The notes: generated by a model from the letters alone, not told the origin. 39,921 nt of DNA from Sedimenticola hydrogenitrophicus (GCF_025175675.1 NZ_JANIOA010000041.1:1-39921), one strand, 5' to 3'; numbered from the stretch's first letter, positions 29,591 to 38,302 are shown. Numbers and translations: made by a program.

Positions 29591-30238
29591 TCAGGCATAG
29601 AGCAACCGCATCGGTGCTGTGGAGTGACGAGCCACTTCGTGACCGTGCCCCCAGTGTTGAGTTGCTCCATGGCTCAATGCGACCTTCTCGCACAGAGCTT
29701 CTGTGATCTGCTCAATCCAGGGCCAGGGGCCGAAACCCGCATCGACATTGATATGGCCCATTGGACCGGCATCGTGAAAGGGCAGTCGCCAGCGTTTCGC
29801 CCAGGCGTGGGCGTGCTGCAGCTTCATCCAGGGATCATTGTGACTACCCACGACCAATCCGGGGGTATTGAGCGCATTTTCCGGCAGAGACCAGGCAATA
29901 CTGAGCTCGCGGGGCTGCGCAGGATTGCGCGGCCCCGACAGGGCGAAGCGCTGCGGGTCGGCAGGGGCCACCAGAATTACACCGGCCACGCGACGCGGGC
30001 GGTGGGCGATGGCCAGTGCACTGGCAAGGCAGCCGAAGCTGTGCGCCACAATGATGCTGGGATAGGAGTGGTTATCCAGTTCATTGATCACGGCCTCCGC
30101 CCAACGGTGCAGAGCGGGTACTTCCCAGTCGATACCGGTGACGCGACGGGCTTGTGGTAATCGTGTTTCCAGCCAGCTCTGCCAATGGGCGTCGCCGCTG
30201 CCGTGGTACCCTGGTACGATCAATACATTGGTGCACAT
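29591..30238 (-). CDS. RBBP9/YdeN-family alpha/beta hydrolase
   Basis: A 215-residue serine hydrolase. The N-terminus CTNVLIVPGYHGSGDAHWQSWLE and the nucleophile elbow AHSFGCLAS are hallmarks of the RBBP9/YdeN family; the C-terminal GPMGHINVDAGFGPWP carries the probable catalytic histidine. The substrate is not known. It lies between the Mop-like gene and cysT in the sulfate-uptake operon with short gaps, so it is probably cotranscribed. The ATG at 30238 has AAAGGA about ten bases upstream; an upstream in-frame start would add 15 atypical charged residues. A role in releasing sulfur from esters would fit the context but is only inference. Confidence 0.85.
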   Translation of the reverse strand: MCTNVLIVPGYHGSGDAHWQSWLETRLPQARRVTGIDWEVPALHRWAEAVINELDNHSYPSIIVAHSFGCLASALAIAHRPRRVAGVILVAPADPQRFALSGPRNPAQPRELSIAWSLPENALNTPGLVVGSHNDPWMKLQHAHAWAKRWRLPFHDAGPMGHINVDAGFGPWPWIEQITEALCEKVALSHGATQHWGHGHEVARHSTAPMRLLYA

Positions 30239-30279
30239 GTCGTTATCATCCTTTTTGCTTCGATAGGTCATTGTTGCTG

Positions 30280-30504
30280 TCAAGCCGGAGCGAAACTGGC
30301 CAGCGCCACTTCGGTGGATTTGAACAGAGCGATTACCTGGCTGCCGGGTTTGAGCCCCAGATCATCCACCGAGCTGGTGGAAACAATAGAGGTAATGATG
30401 CCGTTGCCGATATCTACCTCTACTTCCGAGACTACATCGCCGCGTTTGATGCGCTTGACGTTGCCCTGGAACTGATTGCGTGCGTTGATGGCTGAAATAG
30501 TCAT
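30280..30504 (-). CDS. Mop-like single-domain oxyanion-binding protein (molbindin/TOBE)
   Basis: The 74-residue product is one TOBE/Mop domain: SARNQFQG-type start (ISAINARNQFQGNVKRI), then EVEVDIGNGIITSIVSTSSVDDLGLKPGSQVIALFKSTEV. Such proteins bind molybdate or related oxyanions in the cytoplasm, usually as hexamers. The ATG at 30504 has AGAGGA upstream; the longer open frame overlaps the sbp gene and is not supported. Its position just after sbp suggests it buffers or senses an imported oxyanion. Confidence 0.88.
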   Translation of the reverse strand: MTISAINARNQFQGNVKRIKRGDVVSEVEVDIGNGIITSIVSTSSVDDLGLKPGSQVIALFKSTEVALASFAPA

Positions 30505-30562
30505 AGTGTTATCCTCTGGTGTCAGCCGGACCATTGTCCGACTGATGGTTTCATGAGGTGTA

Positions 30563-31582
30563 TCAGCGCGGGGTGTAGATCTGATCGAACACGCCGCCGT
30601 CAAGAAAATGGGTTTTCTGCGCTTTTTGCCAGCCGCCAAATTGCTCATCCACAGTAATCAGGTCCAGCTTCGGAAAACGGGCCAGGTCTTTGGCGACGGC
30701 AAACTCCGGCAGAAACGGGCGGTAGTAGTGCTTTGCTACAAGCCTTTGTGCATAGGGTGTATACAAAAACTCCAGGTAGGCCTTGGCCACCGCTTCGTTA
30801 CCATGCTTTTTGGCATTGCCATCCACCACGGTTACCGGCGGTTCCGCTTTGATGGAAACAGAAGGCACCACGATTTCGAACTTGTCAGGACCGAGTTCAT
30901 TTACCGCGAGGAACGCCTCATTTTCCCACGCCAGCAAGACATCGCCGATACCGCGTTGCACGAAGGTATTGGTAGATCCCCGCGCACCGGTATCCAGCAC
31001 CGGCACATTGCGGTAGATTTTGCCTACGAAATCCTGTGCGGCTTTATCGCTGCTGAACTTGTTTTTCGCGAAGGCATAGGCGGCGAGATAGTTCCAGCGT
31101 GCGCCACCGGAGGTTTTCGGGTTGGGTGTAATCACTTGCACACCATCGCGCACCAGGTCATCCCAATCGCGAATGTTTTTCGGGTTGCCCTTGCGTACCA
31201 GTAGCACGATCGTTGAGGTGTAGGGCGCACTGTTGTTGGGCAATCGCGACTGCCAGTCCTTCGGTATTTTTCCGGTTTTTTCCCCGATAGCGTCGATATC
31301 ATAAGCCAGCGCCAGGGTTACCACGTCGGCGGCCAGCCCGTCGATCACTGCCCGTGCCTGCTTGCCGGCGCCGCCGTGGGATTGTTTGATGCTGATATCC
31401 TTGCCGGTTTTGAATTTCCAATAATCGGAAAACTCTTCGTTGTATTCCTTATACAGTTCACGCGTTGGATCGTAGGACACGTTGAGCAGTTCTGCGGCAC
31501 TTGCCAGCTGTGAGAAGCTCGTGAAGGCGATAAGCGATGAAGCGGCTAGCAGACTTAGCTTTCGTGATATTGATGTGATCAT
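30563..31582 (-). CDS. sbp: Sbp, periplasmic sulfate-binding protein
   Basis: A 339-residue periplasmic binding protein with a signal peptide likely cut after A-S-A at 27-29. The mature start [17 protein letters not shown] is diagnostic of sulfate-binding proteins, as are [31 protein letters not shown] and [16 protein letters not shown], which line the sulfate site. The ATG at 31582 has AGAGGA eight bases upstream. It is the upstream partner of CysT, CysW and CysA in this operon. Whether sulfate or thiosulfate is preferred cannot be read from sequence. Confidence 0.94.
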   Translation of the reverse strand: MITSISRKLSLLAASSLIAFTSFSQLASAAELLNVSYDPTRELYKEYNEEFSDYWKFKTGKDISIKQSHGGAGKQARAVIDGLAADVVTLALAYDIDAIGEKTGKIPKDWQSRLPNNSAPYTSTIVLLVRKGNPKNIRDWDDLVRDGVQVITPNPKTSGGARWNYLAAYAFAKNKFSSDKAAQDFVGKIYRNVPVLDTGARGSTNTFVQRGIGDVLLAWENEAFLAVNELGPDKFEIVVPSVSIKAEPPVTVVDGNAKKHGNEAVAKAYLEFLYTPYAQRLVAKHYYRPFLPEFAVAKDLARFPKLDLITVDEQFGGWQKAQKTHFLDGGVFDQIYTPR

Positions 31583-31626
31583 TGTCGTATTCCTCTGGTT
31601 AATGTTTGTCAAAATTCAAATAGGGG

Positions 31627-31728
31627 TTAAATATCGATCTGCGCCCGCAGCACAAAGCTGCCGGGTTTTTTGTCGTCGTACTGGTTACCAGTGCGATCGA
31701 GGACCAGGACCTTATTTGGATAGTGTTT
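31627..31728 (-). pseudogene. Possible C-terminal remnant of a protein gene
   Basis: Between the yezD-like gene and sbp an open stretch without a start codon reads, on the minus strand, NKVLVLDRTGNQYDDKKPGS and then FVLRAQIDI followed by a stop. The tail has the alternating pattern of a beta-strand, as in an outer-membrane porin, but I cannot assign a family. It may be the leftover 3' end of a gene deleted between yezD and sbp. Confidence 0.35.
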
Positions 31729-31778
31729 TCATTGTTGAAAATGTCCTGTTTTGGCTAAGGCGGCTTCCGGCGATCCGG

Positions 31779-31985
31779 TCAGTCACGGGTAGTGGATTCA
31801 GAGGTCGCCACAGAGGGTCGGCGCTCCTTGTCAAAACGCAGTTTCTCGCGTCGCTCGATCTGTACGATGCGGCCTTGATGCACGGTGATTTCCACGGCGC
31901 CAAACTCCAGGTCATCCAGGGCATCGATAATGCGGCGCAGGGTATGCGTGCCTTCGTTGGCAGGATTGGCGGTCTGGCGGTTCAT
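31779..31985 (-). CDS. YezD-family (DUF2292) small protein
   Basis: A 68-residue protein whose centre (IIDALDDLEFGAVEITVHQGRIVQIERREKLRF) matches the DUF2292/YezD family, small proteins often next to sulfate transport and assimilation genes. AAGGGA lies five bases before the ATG. It is the first gene after the sigma-54-type promoter and so probably leads the sulfate-uptake operon. Its biochemical role is unknown. Confidence 0.8.
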   Translation of the reverse strand: MNRQTANPANEGTHTLRRIIDALDDLEFGAVEITVHQGRIVQIERREKLRFDKERRPSVATSESTTRD

Positions 31986-32025
31986 GATTTTCCCTTGCTT
32001 GCGGTTTGTATGGCACTGAACCTAT

Positions 32026-32042
32026 TACAAGCTTTATGCCAA
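32026..32042 (-). promoter_or_regulatory. Sigma-54 (-24/-12) promoter for the yezD-sbp-cys operon
   Basis: On the minus strand the sequence TTGGCATAAAGCTTGTA has GG and G-T spaced as in the -24/-12 consensus TTGGCACRNNNNTTGCW; it departs at position 7 and at the C of the -12 GC. The expected start falls about 30 bases before the yezD-like ATG. The divergent neighbour encodes a sigma-54 activator. Confidence 0.6.
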
Positions 32043-32089
32043 ATCCGATATGGCTTTTTAACTAATTGATATGTATGTAAAGTATTAAT

Positions 32090-32107
32090 AGTTATTTCTA
32101 TATAACT
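32090..32107. promoter_or_regulatory. Inverted repeat AGTTAT-N6-ATAACT, candidate activator site
   Basis: A perfect 6-6-6 dyad about 50 bases upstream of the -24 element and about 80 bases before the sigma-54 activator gene. It is a reasonable upstream activating sequence, but the region is AT-rich and chance cannot be excluded. Confidence 0.35.
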
Positions 32108-32187
32108 GAAAAAACATTGTTATTTGATGAATTAAATCGTTATATCTGTCGCTCGCATATCAAATAAAAAGATTTTCTTGTTTCTCT

Positions 32188-33738
32188 ATGAATGAAAATC
32201 AATTGCTCGCCCTCTGGGCCGAAGCGGGTCGTCACGCAGTGCTTGAAACGACACTGCCGGTATTTATCCATCTGCTACAGGATCGACTGCCGTTGGTTGA
32301 GGTCAGCCTCTACGATGCCGGTCTGGAGCCGTTCGGGCTTGATCTGATATACCGCTGGAGACCGCAAGCGAAACTGGAATCGCTGCATCACTCGATTGAC
32401 CTGTCGCCCGCATTACAAAAGTCGCTGCTTGCCTGGTTGGCCGCGGGTGAGATTTGTGTCAGTGAAAGCGCCGATGCGACACCTGAATGTTTGGCGGTGT
32501 TGGTTCAGGAACAAGGCGAGGACTCGGATTACTTTGCCCCCCTTGCGCTAAGTGCTGGGGGGCACGGGCTGTTGTTTTTGCGGATTCGTCGGGAGGTGTT
32601 CTCCAGTGCGGAGTTGGCCCTGCTGGATGCATTAATACAGCCATTGACCGTGATGATCGACAATGACCACCGGTTGCGGGAAATTCAGCGGCTGCGCGCA
32701 GCGGCGGAGGCTGACAGGGATACCTTGCTAACGCGGCTTGGCCGCACCTCGCTCTCGTCAGAGGCAATTATCGGTGTTGACGGCGGGTTGCGGACCGTCA
32801 TGCAGCGAGTAGGGCAAGTGGCGCCGACGGACGCCAGTGTGCTGATTTTGGGTGAGACCGGCTCTGGCAAAGAGGTGATTGCCCGTGCCATTCATGAGCG
32901 ATCCCGGCGCCATGGCGCTCCGTTTATACGGGTCAACTGCGGCGCCTTACCCTCAGAGCTGATTGATACGGAATTGTTTGGCCACGAGAAAGGCAGTTTT
33001 ACCGGCGCGATGGCAGCCCACCGCGGCTGGTTCGAGCGCGCCGATGGCGGCACGCTGTTTCTCGACGAAATCGGTGAGTTGCCCTTGGCGGCACAGGTAC
33101 GGCTGCTGCGGGTATTGCAGGATGGCGTGTTGCAGCGGGTCGGCAGTGAAAACTCAATCCAGGTGGACGTTCGTGTCGTTGCCGCCACCCACCGGGATCT
33201 ACCACACATGGTGAAGAATGGCGAGTTCCGCGAGGATCTGTGGTATCGGCTGGCCGTGTTCCCCATTATTCTTCCCGCGCTGCGTGAACGACTCGAGGAT
33301 ATAGAGCCGCTGGCCCAGCATTGTATTGAACGTGCCGCTCAGCGACTCGGTGTGCCGATTCCGCCGTTACACAAGTCGGACATTGATCGGCTACGCGATT
33401 ACGACTGGCCGGGCAACGTGCGTGAGCTGGGCGCCGTATTGGAGCGCGCGGTCATTCTTGGTCGCGGTCATCATCTCGATCTCCATGCCGCCCTGGGCGT
33501 GCAATTGCTGAGGCCGGGAAGCCACGATAACTTCCCGGACACCGCCATCAACGAGAGCGCCGCGATTGAGCCTTTGGATACGGTAATTTCTGCCCACCTG
33601 AAACGCACCCTCACCAGAACCCGAGGTCGGGTCGATGGCGCCCAAGGAGCGGCCAGTCTACTCGGGCTTAACCCCAATACGTTGCGGGGAAAGCTCCGAC
33701 GGTATCGTATCGATCCCGCCAAATACCGGCAGCGGTAA
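32188..33738 (+). CDS. Sigma-54-dependent transcriptional activator (GAF-AAA-Fis type)
   Basis: A 516-residue enhancer-binding protein. The N-terminal ~165 residues look like a GAF-type sensor. The AAA+ core has Walker A GETGSGKE (222-229), the sigma-54 contact loop GSFTGA (269-274), Walker B GGTLFLDEIGELP (287-299) and FREDLWYRLAVFPI. A Fis-type helix-turn-helix ends the protein (about 470-505, GAASLLGLNPNTLRGKLRR). The loop is GSFTGA rather than GAFTGA, a variant known in a minority of activators. It is divergent from the yezD-sbp-cys operon, which has a -24/-12 promoter, and is followed after 56 bases by the SLC13 permease gene. I infer that it controls sulfate uptake; the ligand of the GAF domain is unknown. 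Confidence 0.9.
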   Translation: MNENQLLALWAEAGRHAVLETTLPVFIHLLQDRLPLVEVSLYDAGLEPFGLDLIYRWRPQAKLESLHHSIDLSPALQKSLLAWLAAGEICVSESADATPECLAVLVQEQGEDSDYFAPLALSAGGHGLLFLRIRREVFSSAELALLDALIQPLTVMIDNDHRLREIQRLRAAAEADRDTLLTRLGRTSLSSEAIIGVDGGLRTVMQRVGQVAPTDASVLILGETGSGKEVIARAIHERSRRHGAPFIRVNCGALPSELIDTELFGHEKGSFTGAMAAHRGWFERADGGTLFLDEIGELPLAAQVRLLRVLQDGVLQRVGSENSIQVDVRVVAATHRDLPHMVKNGEFREDLWYRLAVFPIILPALRERLEDIEPLAQHCIERAAQRLGVPIPPLHKSDIDRLRDYDWPGNVRELGAVLERAVILGRGHHLDLHAALGVQLLRPGSHDNFPDTAINESAAIEPLDTVISAHLKRTLTRTRGRVDGAQGAASLLGLNPNTLRGKLRRYRIDPAKYRQR

Positions 33739-33794
33739 CGCAATCAGACATCGCGGCTTTTGCCAATACAAAAACGTAAAAAGAGACTCAAAAC

Positions 33795-35570
33795 ATGACG
33801 GCGGAAATGTTATTCACCCTGGCAGTGGTAGTCGGCGTGCTGGTGGCTCTGGCCAGCAATCGGGTGCCCGCAGAGATTGCCATGATGGCGGCGATGGTGG
33901 CGGTATTAATAGGTGGCGTTATTGACACCGGGCAGGCGCTGGTGGGATTTTCCAACGCGGGAATGATGACAGTGGCGGTGCTGTATGTGGTGGCTGCGGC
34001 CCTGCGGGATACTGGCGCCATTTTTTGGATTGCTCACAAATTGCTGGGACAACCTAAAACCCTATTGGCGAGTCAGATGCGTTTGATTCTGCCGACCTCC
34101 TTTTTAAGCGCCTTTCTCAACAACACTACCGTCGTTGCCATCATGATTCCGGCGGTACAGGAGTGGGCGCAGCGCCTGAAGATGTCACCCTCAAAATTGC
34201 TGCTCCCGCTGAGTTACGCCGCCATTTTGGGCGGTACCTGTACCCTGATTGGTACCAGTACCAACCTGGTGGTTGATGGCCTCATGCAGGACCGCGGTTT
34301 CCCCGGTCTTCACATCTTTGATCTGGCCTGGGTCGGCGTGCCGTTGCTGCTCGCAGGCTCAGCGTTTTTGATGCTGTTTGGTCGCAGGTTGTTGCCGGAG
34401 CGCGAAGGCCTGATTGAGCAATTGGAGCACGCCCGTGAATACCATGTGGAAATGGTAATCCCCCCGGGTAGCCCCTTGCGCAACAAATCGATTCGTGATG
34501 CCGGCTTGCGTAATTTGCAACACGGTTACCTTACGGACATCACCCGCGGTGAAAAGCTTTACACGGCCGTCGGCCCGGATATGCAGTTGCAGGAAGGCGA
34601 TCAGCTGGCTTTCATTGGTGCCCCCGCCTGTGCCCGTGAGCTGCAACGCATCAACGGCCTGGTTCCTGCCCATGGCGGTGCCCACAAGCTGCAACTTAAT
34701 CATCACCAACGCTGTCTGGTCGAAGTGGTGTTGGGGGCGGAGTTTCCCGGCTTGAGCAAGACGGTAAAAGAAGCGGAATTTCGCTCCCGCTATCAAGCCG
34801 CTATTTTGAGTATCAGTCGTGGCGGACAGCGCCTGTCAGGCAAAGTGGGCGATATCACCCTGAAAGTAGGCGATACCTTGCTACTGGAAACCAGTGAGGC
34901 TTTCGTTGAGCAGTATCAGTATCGCAGGGATTTTATGCTGGTCAGCCCGCTGCGGGATTCCACACCGCCAAACTTTTCCAAGGCGCCACTGGCAACGGGC
35001 ATTCTGAGTGCGATGGTGGTAATCAATGTCCTGGGGTTCATGTCTGTGCTGGAGGTGGCTTTGTTGGCTGCTGGCCTGTTGCTGGTAACCGGTTGCGTGA
35101 CCGTCAACCGTGCGCGGATGAATGTCAGCGTCAATTTACCGGTTTTGGTGGTTATCGGTGCAGCCTTTGCCTTGGGGACCGCGCTGGAGGAGAGCGGGGC
35201 AGCCGCCTGGATCGTAGATATCCTGCTCAGTGGTGGCATTGAGAATCCATGGCTGGCGTTGTTGCTGTTTTATCTCGTCACCAGCCTTTTTACCGAGGTG
35301 ATTACCAATAACGCGGCAGCAGTCTTATTGTTTCCTATAGCAACCGGTGTCGCCGAGCAGCTGGGCGTCAGCCCCATGCCCTTTATCATTGCGGTTATGT
35401 TTGGCGCCAGCGCAAGCTTCCTGACGCCGTTAGGGTATCAAACCAACCTGATGGTCATGGGGCCGGGCGGCTACCGGTTTACCGACTACCTGAGGATTGG
35501 TGTGCCGATGTCCTTTTTGGCCACGGCGGTTACTACTCTGCTGATACCTATGATCTGGCCATTTCATTGA
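33795..35570 (+). CDS. SLC13/DASS-family permease with two RCK_C (TrkA_C) domains, probable sulfate transporter
   Basis: A 591-residue sodium/anion symporter. Membrane segments occupy about 5-200 and 390-590, and two soluble TrkA_C domains sit between (about 205-290 and 300-380). Duplicated substrate/sodium motifs are visible: SAFLNNTTVVAIMIP with GTCTLIGTSTNLVVDG in the first half, and TEVITNNAAAVLLFPIA with GASASFLTPLGYQTNLMVMGPGGY in the second. Proteins of this build include the SLT/SAC1-type sulfate transporters; others carry dicarboxylates. The neighbouring sulfate ABC genes favour sulfate. It is codirectional with the sigma-54 activator. Confidence 0.88.
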   Translation: MTAEMLFTLAVVVGVLVALASNRVPAEIAMMAAMVAVLIGGVIDTGQALVGFSNAGMMTVAVLYVVAAALRDTGAIFWIAHKLLGQPKTLLASQMRLILPTSFLSAFLNNTTVVAIMIPAVQEWAQRLKMSPSKLLLPLSYAAILGGTCTLIGTSTNLVVDGLMQDRGFPGLHIFDLAWVGVPLLLAGSAFLMLFGRRLLPEREGLIEQLEHAREYHVEMVIPPGSPLRNKSIRDAGLRNLQHGYLTDITRGEKLYTAVGPDMQLQEGDQLAFIGAPACARELQRINGLVPAHGGAHKLQLNHHQRCLVEVVLGAEFPGLSKTVKEAEFRSRYQAAILSISRGGQRLSGKVGDITLKVGDTLLLETSEAFVEQYQYRRDFMLVSPLRDSTPPNFSKAPLATGILSAMVVINVLGFMSVLEVALLAAGLLLVTGCVTVNRARMNVSVNLPVLVVIGAAFALGTALEESGAAAWIVDILLSGGIENPWLALLLFYLVTSLFTEVITNNAAAVLLFPIATGVAEQLGVSPMPFIIAVMFGASASFLTPLGYQTNLMVMGPGGYRFTDYLRIGVPMSFLATAVTTLLIPMIWPFH

Positions 35571-36019
35571 TGGGCAGGTAGTGTTGGCCAATGCTGTGGC
35601 ATGTTGCGAAAAATGCAGGTTCTGTAGAATAAGCCACGCTTATCCTGTGAATTTTTAAGAAATTACTGAGCATGGTATTTTTCATGGTATTGTGAATATG
35701 TCGATTTGTAAGTATCTGTAAATAAATAAAAATAAGTGCTTATTTACAATCGAGTGGGAGTGACATGGGTTGGTAACATATTGAATTATAAGAATAAAAA
35801 AAATCAAATTGATAATATAAGCTGCATCATCAATGGTATTTTTCATGGTATTTTCAGCGCGCTGTAACGCAAAAACCAGCGATACCATGAGAGGCAGATT
35901 GATGTTGTTATGGTATTAACGGAGTTCAGATTTCGCTTCTCGAACGAGCGTGGCGTGATTATGCAGGTGGGTGCGGTTTATATCGTTGCCTACCCCCATT
36001 TCCGAAAAGCGTGTCGTTG
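35571..36019. other. Non-coding region between the SLC13 gene and the helical-protein gene, spans junction C
   Basis: No gene is supported. The region is AT-rich and is filled by the arms and core of junction C (35670-35917). A minus-strand open frame at 35682-35888 runs over the core and follows from the repeat sequence. Confidence 0.6.
35670..35917 (+). repeat. Junction C: complete two-armed att-like site
   Basis: Left arm: GCATGGTATT (35670-35679) and TCATGGTATT (35682-35691). Core ACAATCGAGTGGGAGT at 35746-35761, exactly 74 bp after the first ATGGTATT. Right arm: dyad ATTGAT-N15-ATCAAT starting at 35808, ATGGTATT at 35833 and 35845, inverted GATACCATGA at 35881-35890, and a fourth TTATGGTATT at 35908-35917. 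The right arm is nearly identical to junction A. Confidence 0.85.
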
Positions 36020-37273
36020 TTATTTCAACGCCTGCCAACCTGGTACGGCTTTGGCAAATTCTTCCTGGAAAGCCGGGCGCTTTATGTTGTCCCGTTTGAT
36101 TTTGATGGCGAAATCTCGCCAGCGCGGCGCATCGTGCAGTACATCAACCAACACGTGGTGGACCTTCTTCATTACCTGTGCCTTGCGGGCGTATTCCTTG
36201 CGCGGGGCGTTAGTCTTGAGGTTGCCGAGGCCCGATAAATAGTATTTGAGAATTGCCTCGGGATACCTGCCTTCGAGGCGCCTGGCGGTCTGCAGTTCAT
36301 AGGCGCTGTCCCAGGCGTAGAGGGGATAGCGGCTTCGGGTCAGCACGGCTACCGCTTCCTCATGCTCTTTGCGGTGCATGCGGATGCGGAGTTGCTCCGT
36401 GTCCCAGGCGTTCTCCAGCTGCGCAAGAATTTTCGCTTCGTAACGCTTCCATTCGGCGACCGTGCACAGTTTTCGAAATGCCTTGTACTTGTCACAGGTC
36501 AGGTGATCGATTGTCTGATCGAATTGTAGCGCCAGGTAGCGTTCGCGGTTGCCGGCGGATTTGAGCCGCTTGGCAACGAACTGGCGCAATTCATCCATGC
36601 GGCCCTTTCCGCGGAGCAGCCCTTCTTCCGCAATCTCCATGGCCTTCTGCTTCTCACCGGCCTTCCAGTGGAAATCAGCCAGGTCGTGATAATCGGTGCC
36701 GGTGGCCAGTTTGCGCTGGCGTAGTCCGAGATATTTTTCCCGGTTACCGAGTCGGCGATAGATACGGCGGGCATGGTCGAGTTTCCAGTCTCCACCCATG
36801 GTCTCGAAGGCTTCCGCCAGTGCCCGCCAATCGTCGTCGGTATAACAGGCAGCATAGGCCACATCGTAGAGATCGTCGTCAAGGCCGGCATTGCCACTCT
36901 CGATATAGGGCAGGACGTTGTTGAGAAGTTGTTGCCGGTAGGCCGCTTCGGTCTTTTTCCGGGAAAGTGCCTGTGCGATCTCCTGCAACAGGCTTGAGAC
37001 ATGGATGTCGACGTCATAATCACCGCCGCCGTAGGCATCCAGCTCATCCAGGTCCGGGGTAAGTTCGTCCCACAAGGCCAGCAGTTTTTCTCCCTCGGAC
37101 TGTTTCTTCCGGCTGGGAGACAGGGCAGTGTGCCTGTTCAGGTAGTCGAGGCATTCGCGGCGGACATCGGGGCGCGTGCCTGCCACGCGGACGAGCAGAT
37201 CGACCAGCTTGGTTTTCGGTGCGGTCTCCAGCAAGGTGGCCAGCGGGTCATTTTGTTTGCGTTTTCTCGCCAT
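36020..37273 (-). CDS. Helical-repeat protein of unknown function
   Basis: A 417-residue, mostly alpha-helical and charged protein without signal peptide or membrane segment. The first 60 residues are basic (MARKRKQ). From about 100 to 400 there are irregular TPR-like helical hairpins, for example DYHDLADFHWKAGEKQKAMEIAEEGL and YELQTARRLEGRYPEAILKYYLSGLG. This layout resembles the helical part of proteins associated with SWIM zinc fingers, but I cannot assign a family with confidence, and no catalytic motif is evident. It starts six bases after the stop of the SEC-C gene, so it is the third gene of one operon with the ATPase and the SEC-C protein, likely acting in the same process. Confidence 0.75.
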   Translation of the reverse strand: MARKRKQNDPLATLLETAPKTKLVDLLVRVAGTRPDVRRECLDYLNRHTALSPSRKKQSEGEKLLALWDELTPDLDELDAYGGGDYDVDIHVSSLLQEIAQALSRKKTEAAYRQQLLNNVLPYIESGNAGLDDDLYDVAYAACYTDDDWRALAEAFETMGGDWKLDHARRIYRRLGNREKYLGLRQRKLATGTDYHDLADFHWKAGEKQKAMEIAEEGLLRGKGRMDELRQFVAKRLKSAGNRERYLALQFDQTIDHLTCDKYKAFRKLCTVAEWKRYEAKILAQLENAWDTEQLRIRMHRKEHEEAVAVLTRSRYPLYAWDSAYELQTARRLEGRYPEAILKYYLSGLGNLKTNAPRKEYARKAQVMKKVHHVLVDVLHDAPRWRDFAIKIKRDNIKRPAFQEEFAKAVPGWQALK

Positions 37274-37279
37274 GTGGCT

Positions 37280-38302
37280 TTACTTGGCGAGCTGAAATTG
37301 AACGATCTGGCCCAGCAACGGCAGGGCCTTCACCCGATACTCGCGACACAGGAATTCGTCGGAAGCCGGTTCCACCGTCGCCAATCCCAGGAAGCCCGCG
37401 AAATGCACCAGCGAGCGCCAGGTGTAGCAGTTGCGAACAGACTCATCGGGGGAAAATACCTGGCTCGGTGGCACTTCATCCAGCAGCATGGGAAAGGCGC
37501 GTAAGAAGGCGTCGTCATAAAATACCTGTGGCCGCCAGGTGTCACCGTAGCGGGTAAGCAGATAAAGTGTGAACAGGAAGGCGCTCTGCATGAGTCGCAA
37601 TTCGGGATAGCCGTCCCGGTATGCCCAGTTGAACTGTTCGGCATAGACCCTGAACAGTGTGGGATAGATGGCGCTCATGCCGTCCCTGGCCAACAGCCGG
37701 CGGCAGTCGCGACTGAGGATGAACCGGCCCCTGTATTTACGGATCAGCCCCGCCAGTTCGGCCACAAGGCGGGTGACATGCAGATCATCAAAATCCTCCT
37801 CCCGATTAATGCCGCCATAACGGGTTTTTTCCTGATACCGCTGCTCACCCCAATAGGCCAGCGCGGCCTCGCGGCAGAAGTTGCGCGGCAGATTGCCCTT
37901 GGCGGTCGGTTTGAGGCCCTGCTCGCCGATGGCGTCCGTCAATAGCCCGAACAGGGTCAGTATCGGTGCTGTCGGGTTGGCATCGAGCACCTCCGGAAAG
38001 TGGACCAGTCCCGGCGATGCGAACGGAAGATTCAGTATTTGGTGCATCTGCTCGGGCGATAAACCGTGAAACTCGTCCCGTGGCCGCCGGTTCTGTTCTT
38101 GAGCATGCCGGGCGACAAATGCCTGCGCTTCTTCCAGTGAGTTGAATTGCCGGCCTTCGAGCGCTTTTCGCAAGAGTTCGGACATGCCTGCCGCGCCCTG
38201 ACCGGATGCCGTGCTGTTCTCCTTGCCCATGCAGCAGTGCTTGAATTTCTTTCCGCTGCCGCAAGGGCAAGGATCATTGCGTCCGATGCCCGGTATTTTC
38301 AT
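37280..38302 (-). CDS. SEC-C zinc-motif protein of unknown function
   Basis: A 340-residue soluble protein beginning with a SEC-C zinc-binding motif: C12, C14, C23 and C24 in NDPCPCGSGKKFKHCC. This motif is shared with the SecA C-terminus and YecA-like proteins and mediates metal-dependent contact with ribosomes or other partners. The remaining ~300 residues are helical and aromatic-rich (for example FNWAYRDGYPELRLMQSAFLFTLYLLTRYGD) with no family I recognise. Its ATG overlaps the stop of the AAA-DUF4143 gene by four bases, so it is translationally coupled to it. Confidence 0.8.
   Translation of the reverse strand: MKIPGIGRNDPCPCGSGKKFKHCCMGKENSTASGQGAAGMSELLRKALEGRQFNSLEEAQAFVARHAQEQNRRPRDEFHGLSPEQMHQILNLPFASPGLVHFPEVLDANPTAPILTLFGLLTDAIGEQGLKPTAKGNLPRNFCREAALAYWGEQRYQEKTRYGGINREEDFDDLHVTRLVAELAGLIRKYRGRFILSRDCRRLLARDGMSAIYPTLFRVYAEQFNWAYRDGYPELRLMQSAFLFTLYLLTRYGDTWRPQVFYDDAFLRAFPMLLDEVPPSQVFSPDESVRNCYTWRSLVHFAGFLGLATVEPASDEFLCREYRVKALPLLGQIVQFQLAK

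Larger units (their letters stand above)
26355..35761. mobile_element. Element II: 9.4-kb att-bounded segment carrying sulfate-uptake genes
   Basis: Lies between core copies at junctions B and C. The right end has a normal left-hand arm (repeats at 35670-35691), but the left end lacks arm repeats, so it is degenerate or of different type. Cargo: cysA, cysW, cysT, a hydrolase, a Mop-like gene, sbp, a yezD-like gene, a sigma-54 activator and an SLC13 permease. No integrase is present. Confidence 0.55.

Noticed and set aside
35682..35888. Minus-strand frame across junction C, similar to one across junction D at 39720-39920 (shared NTIDDAxYIIN)
   Set aside because: The similarity follows from the conserved dyad and arm repeats at DNA level. 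The equivalent at junction A lacks the ATG, and the frames run over the att core with unrelated remainders.
35700..35920. IHF site in the junction arms
   Set aside because: ATCAATGGTATT resembles the IHF consensus but fails at its TTR part at all junctions, so I do not claim it.
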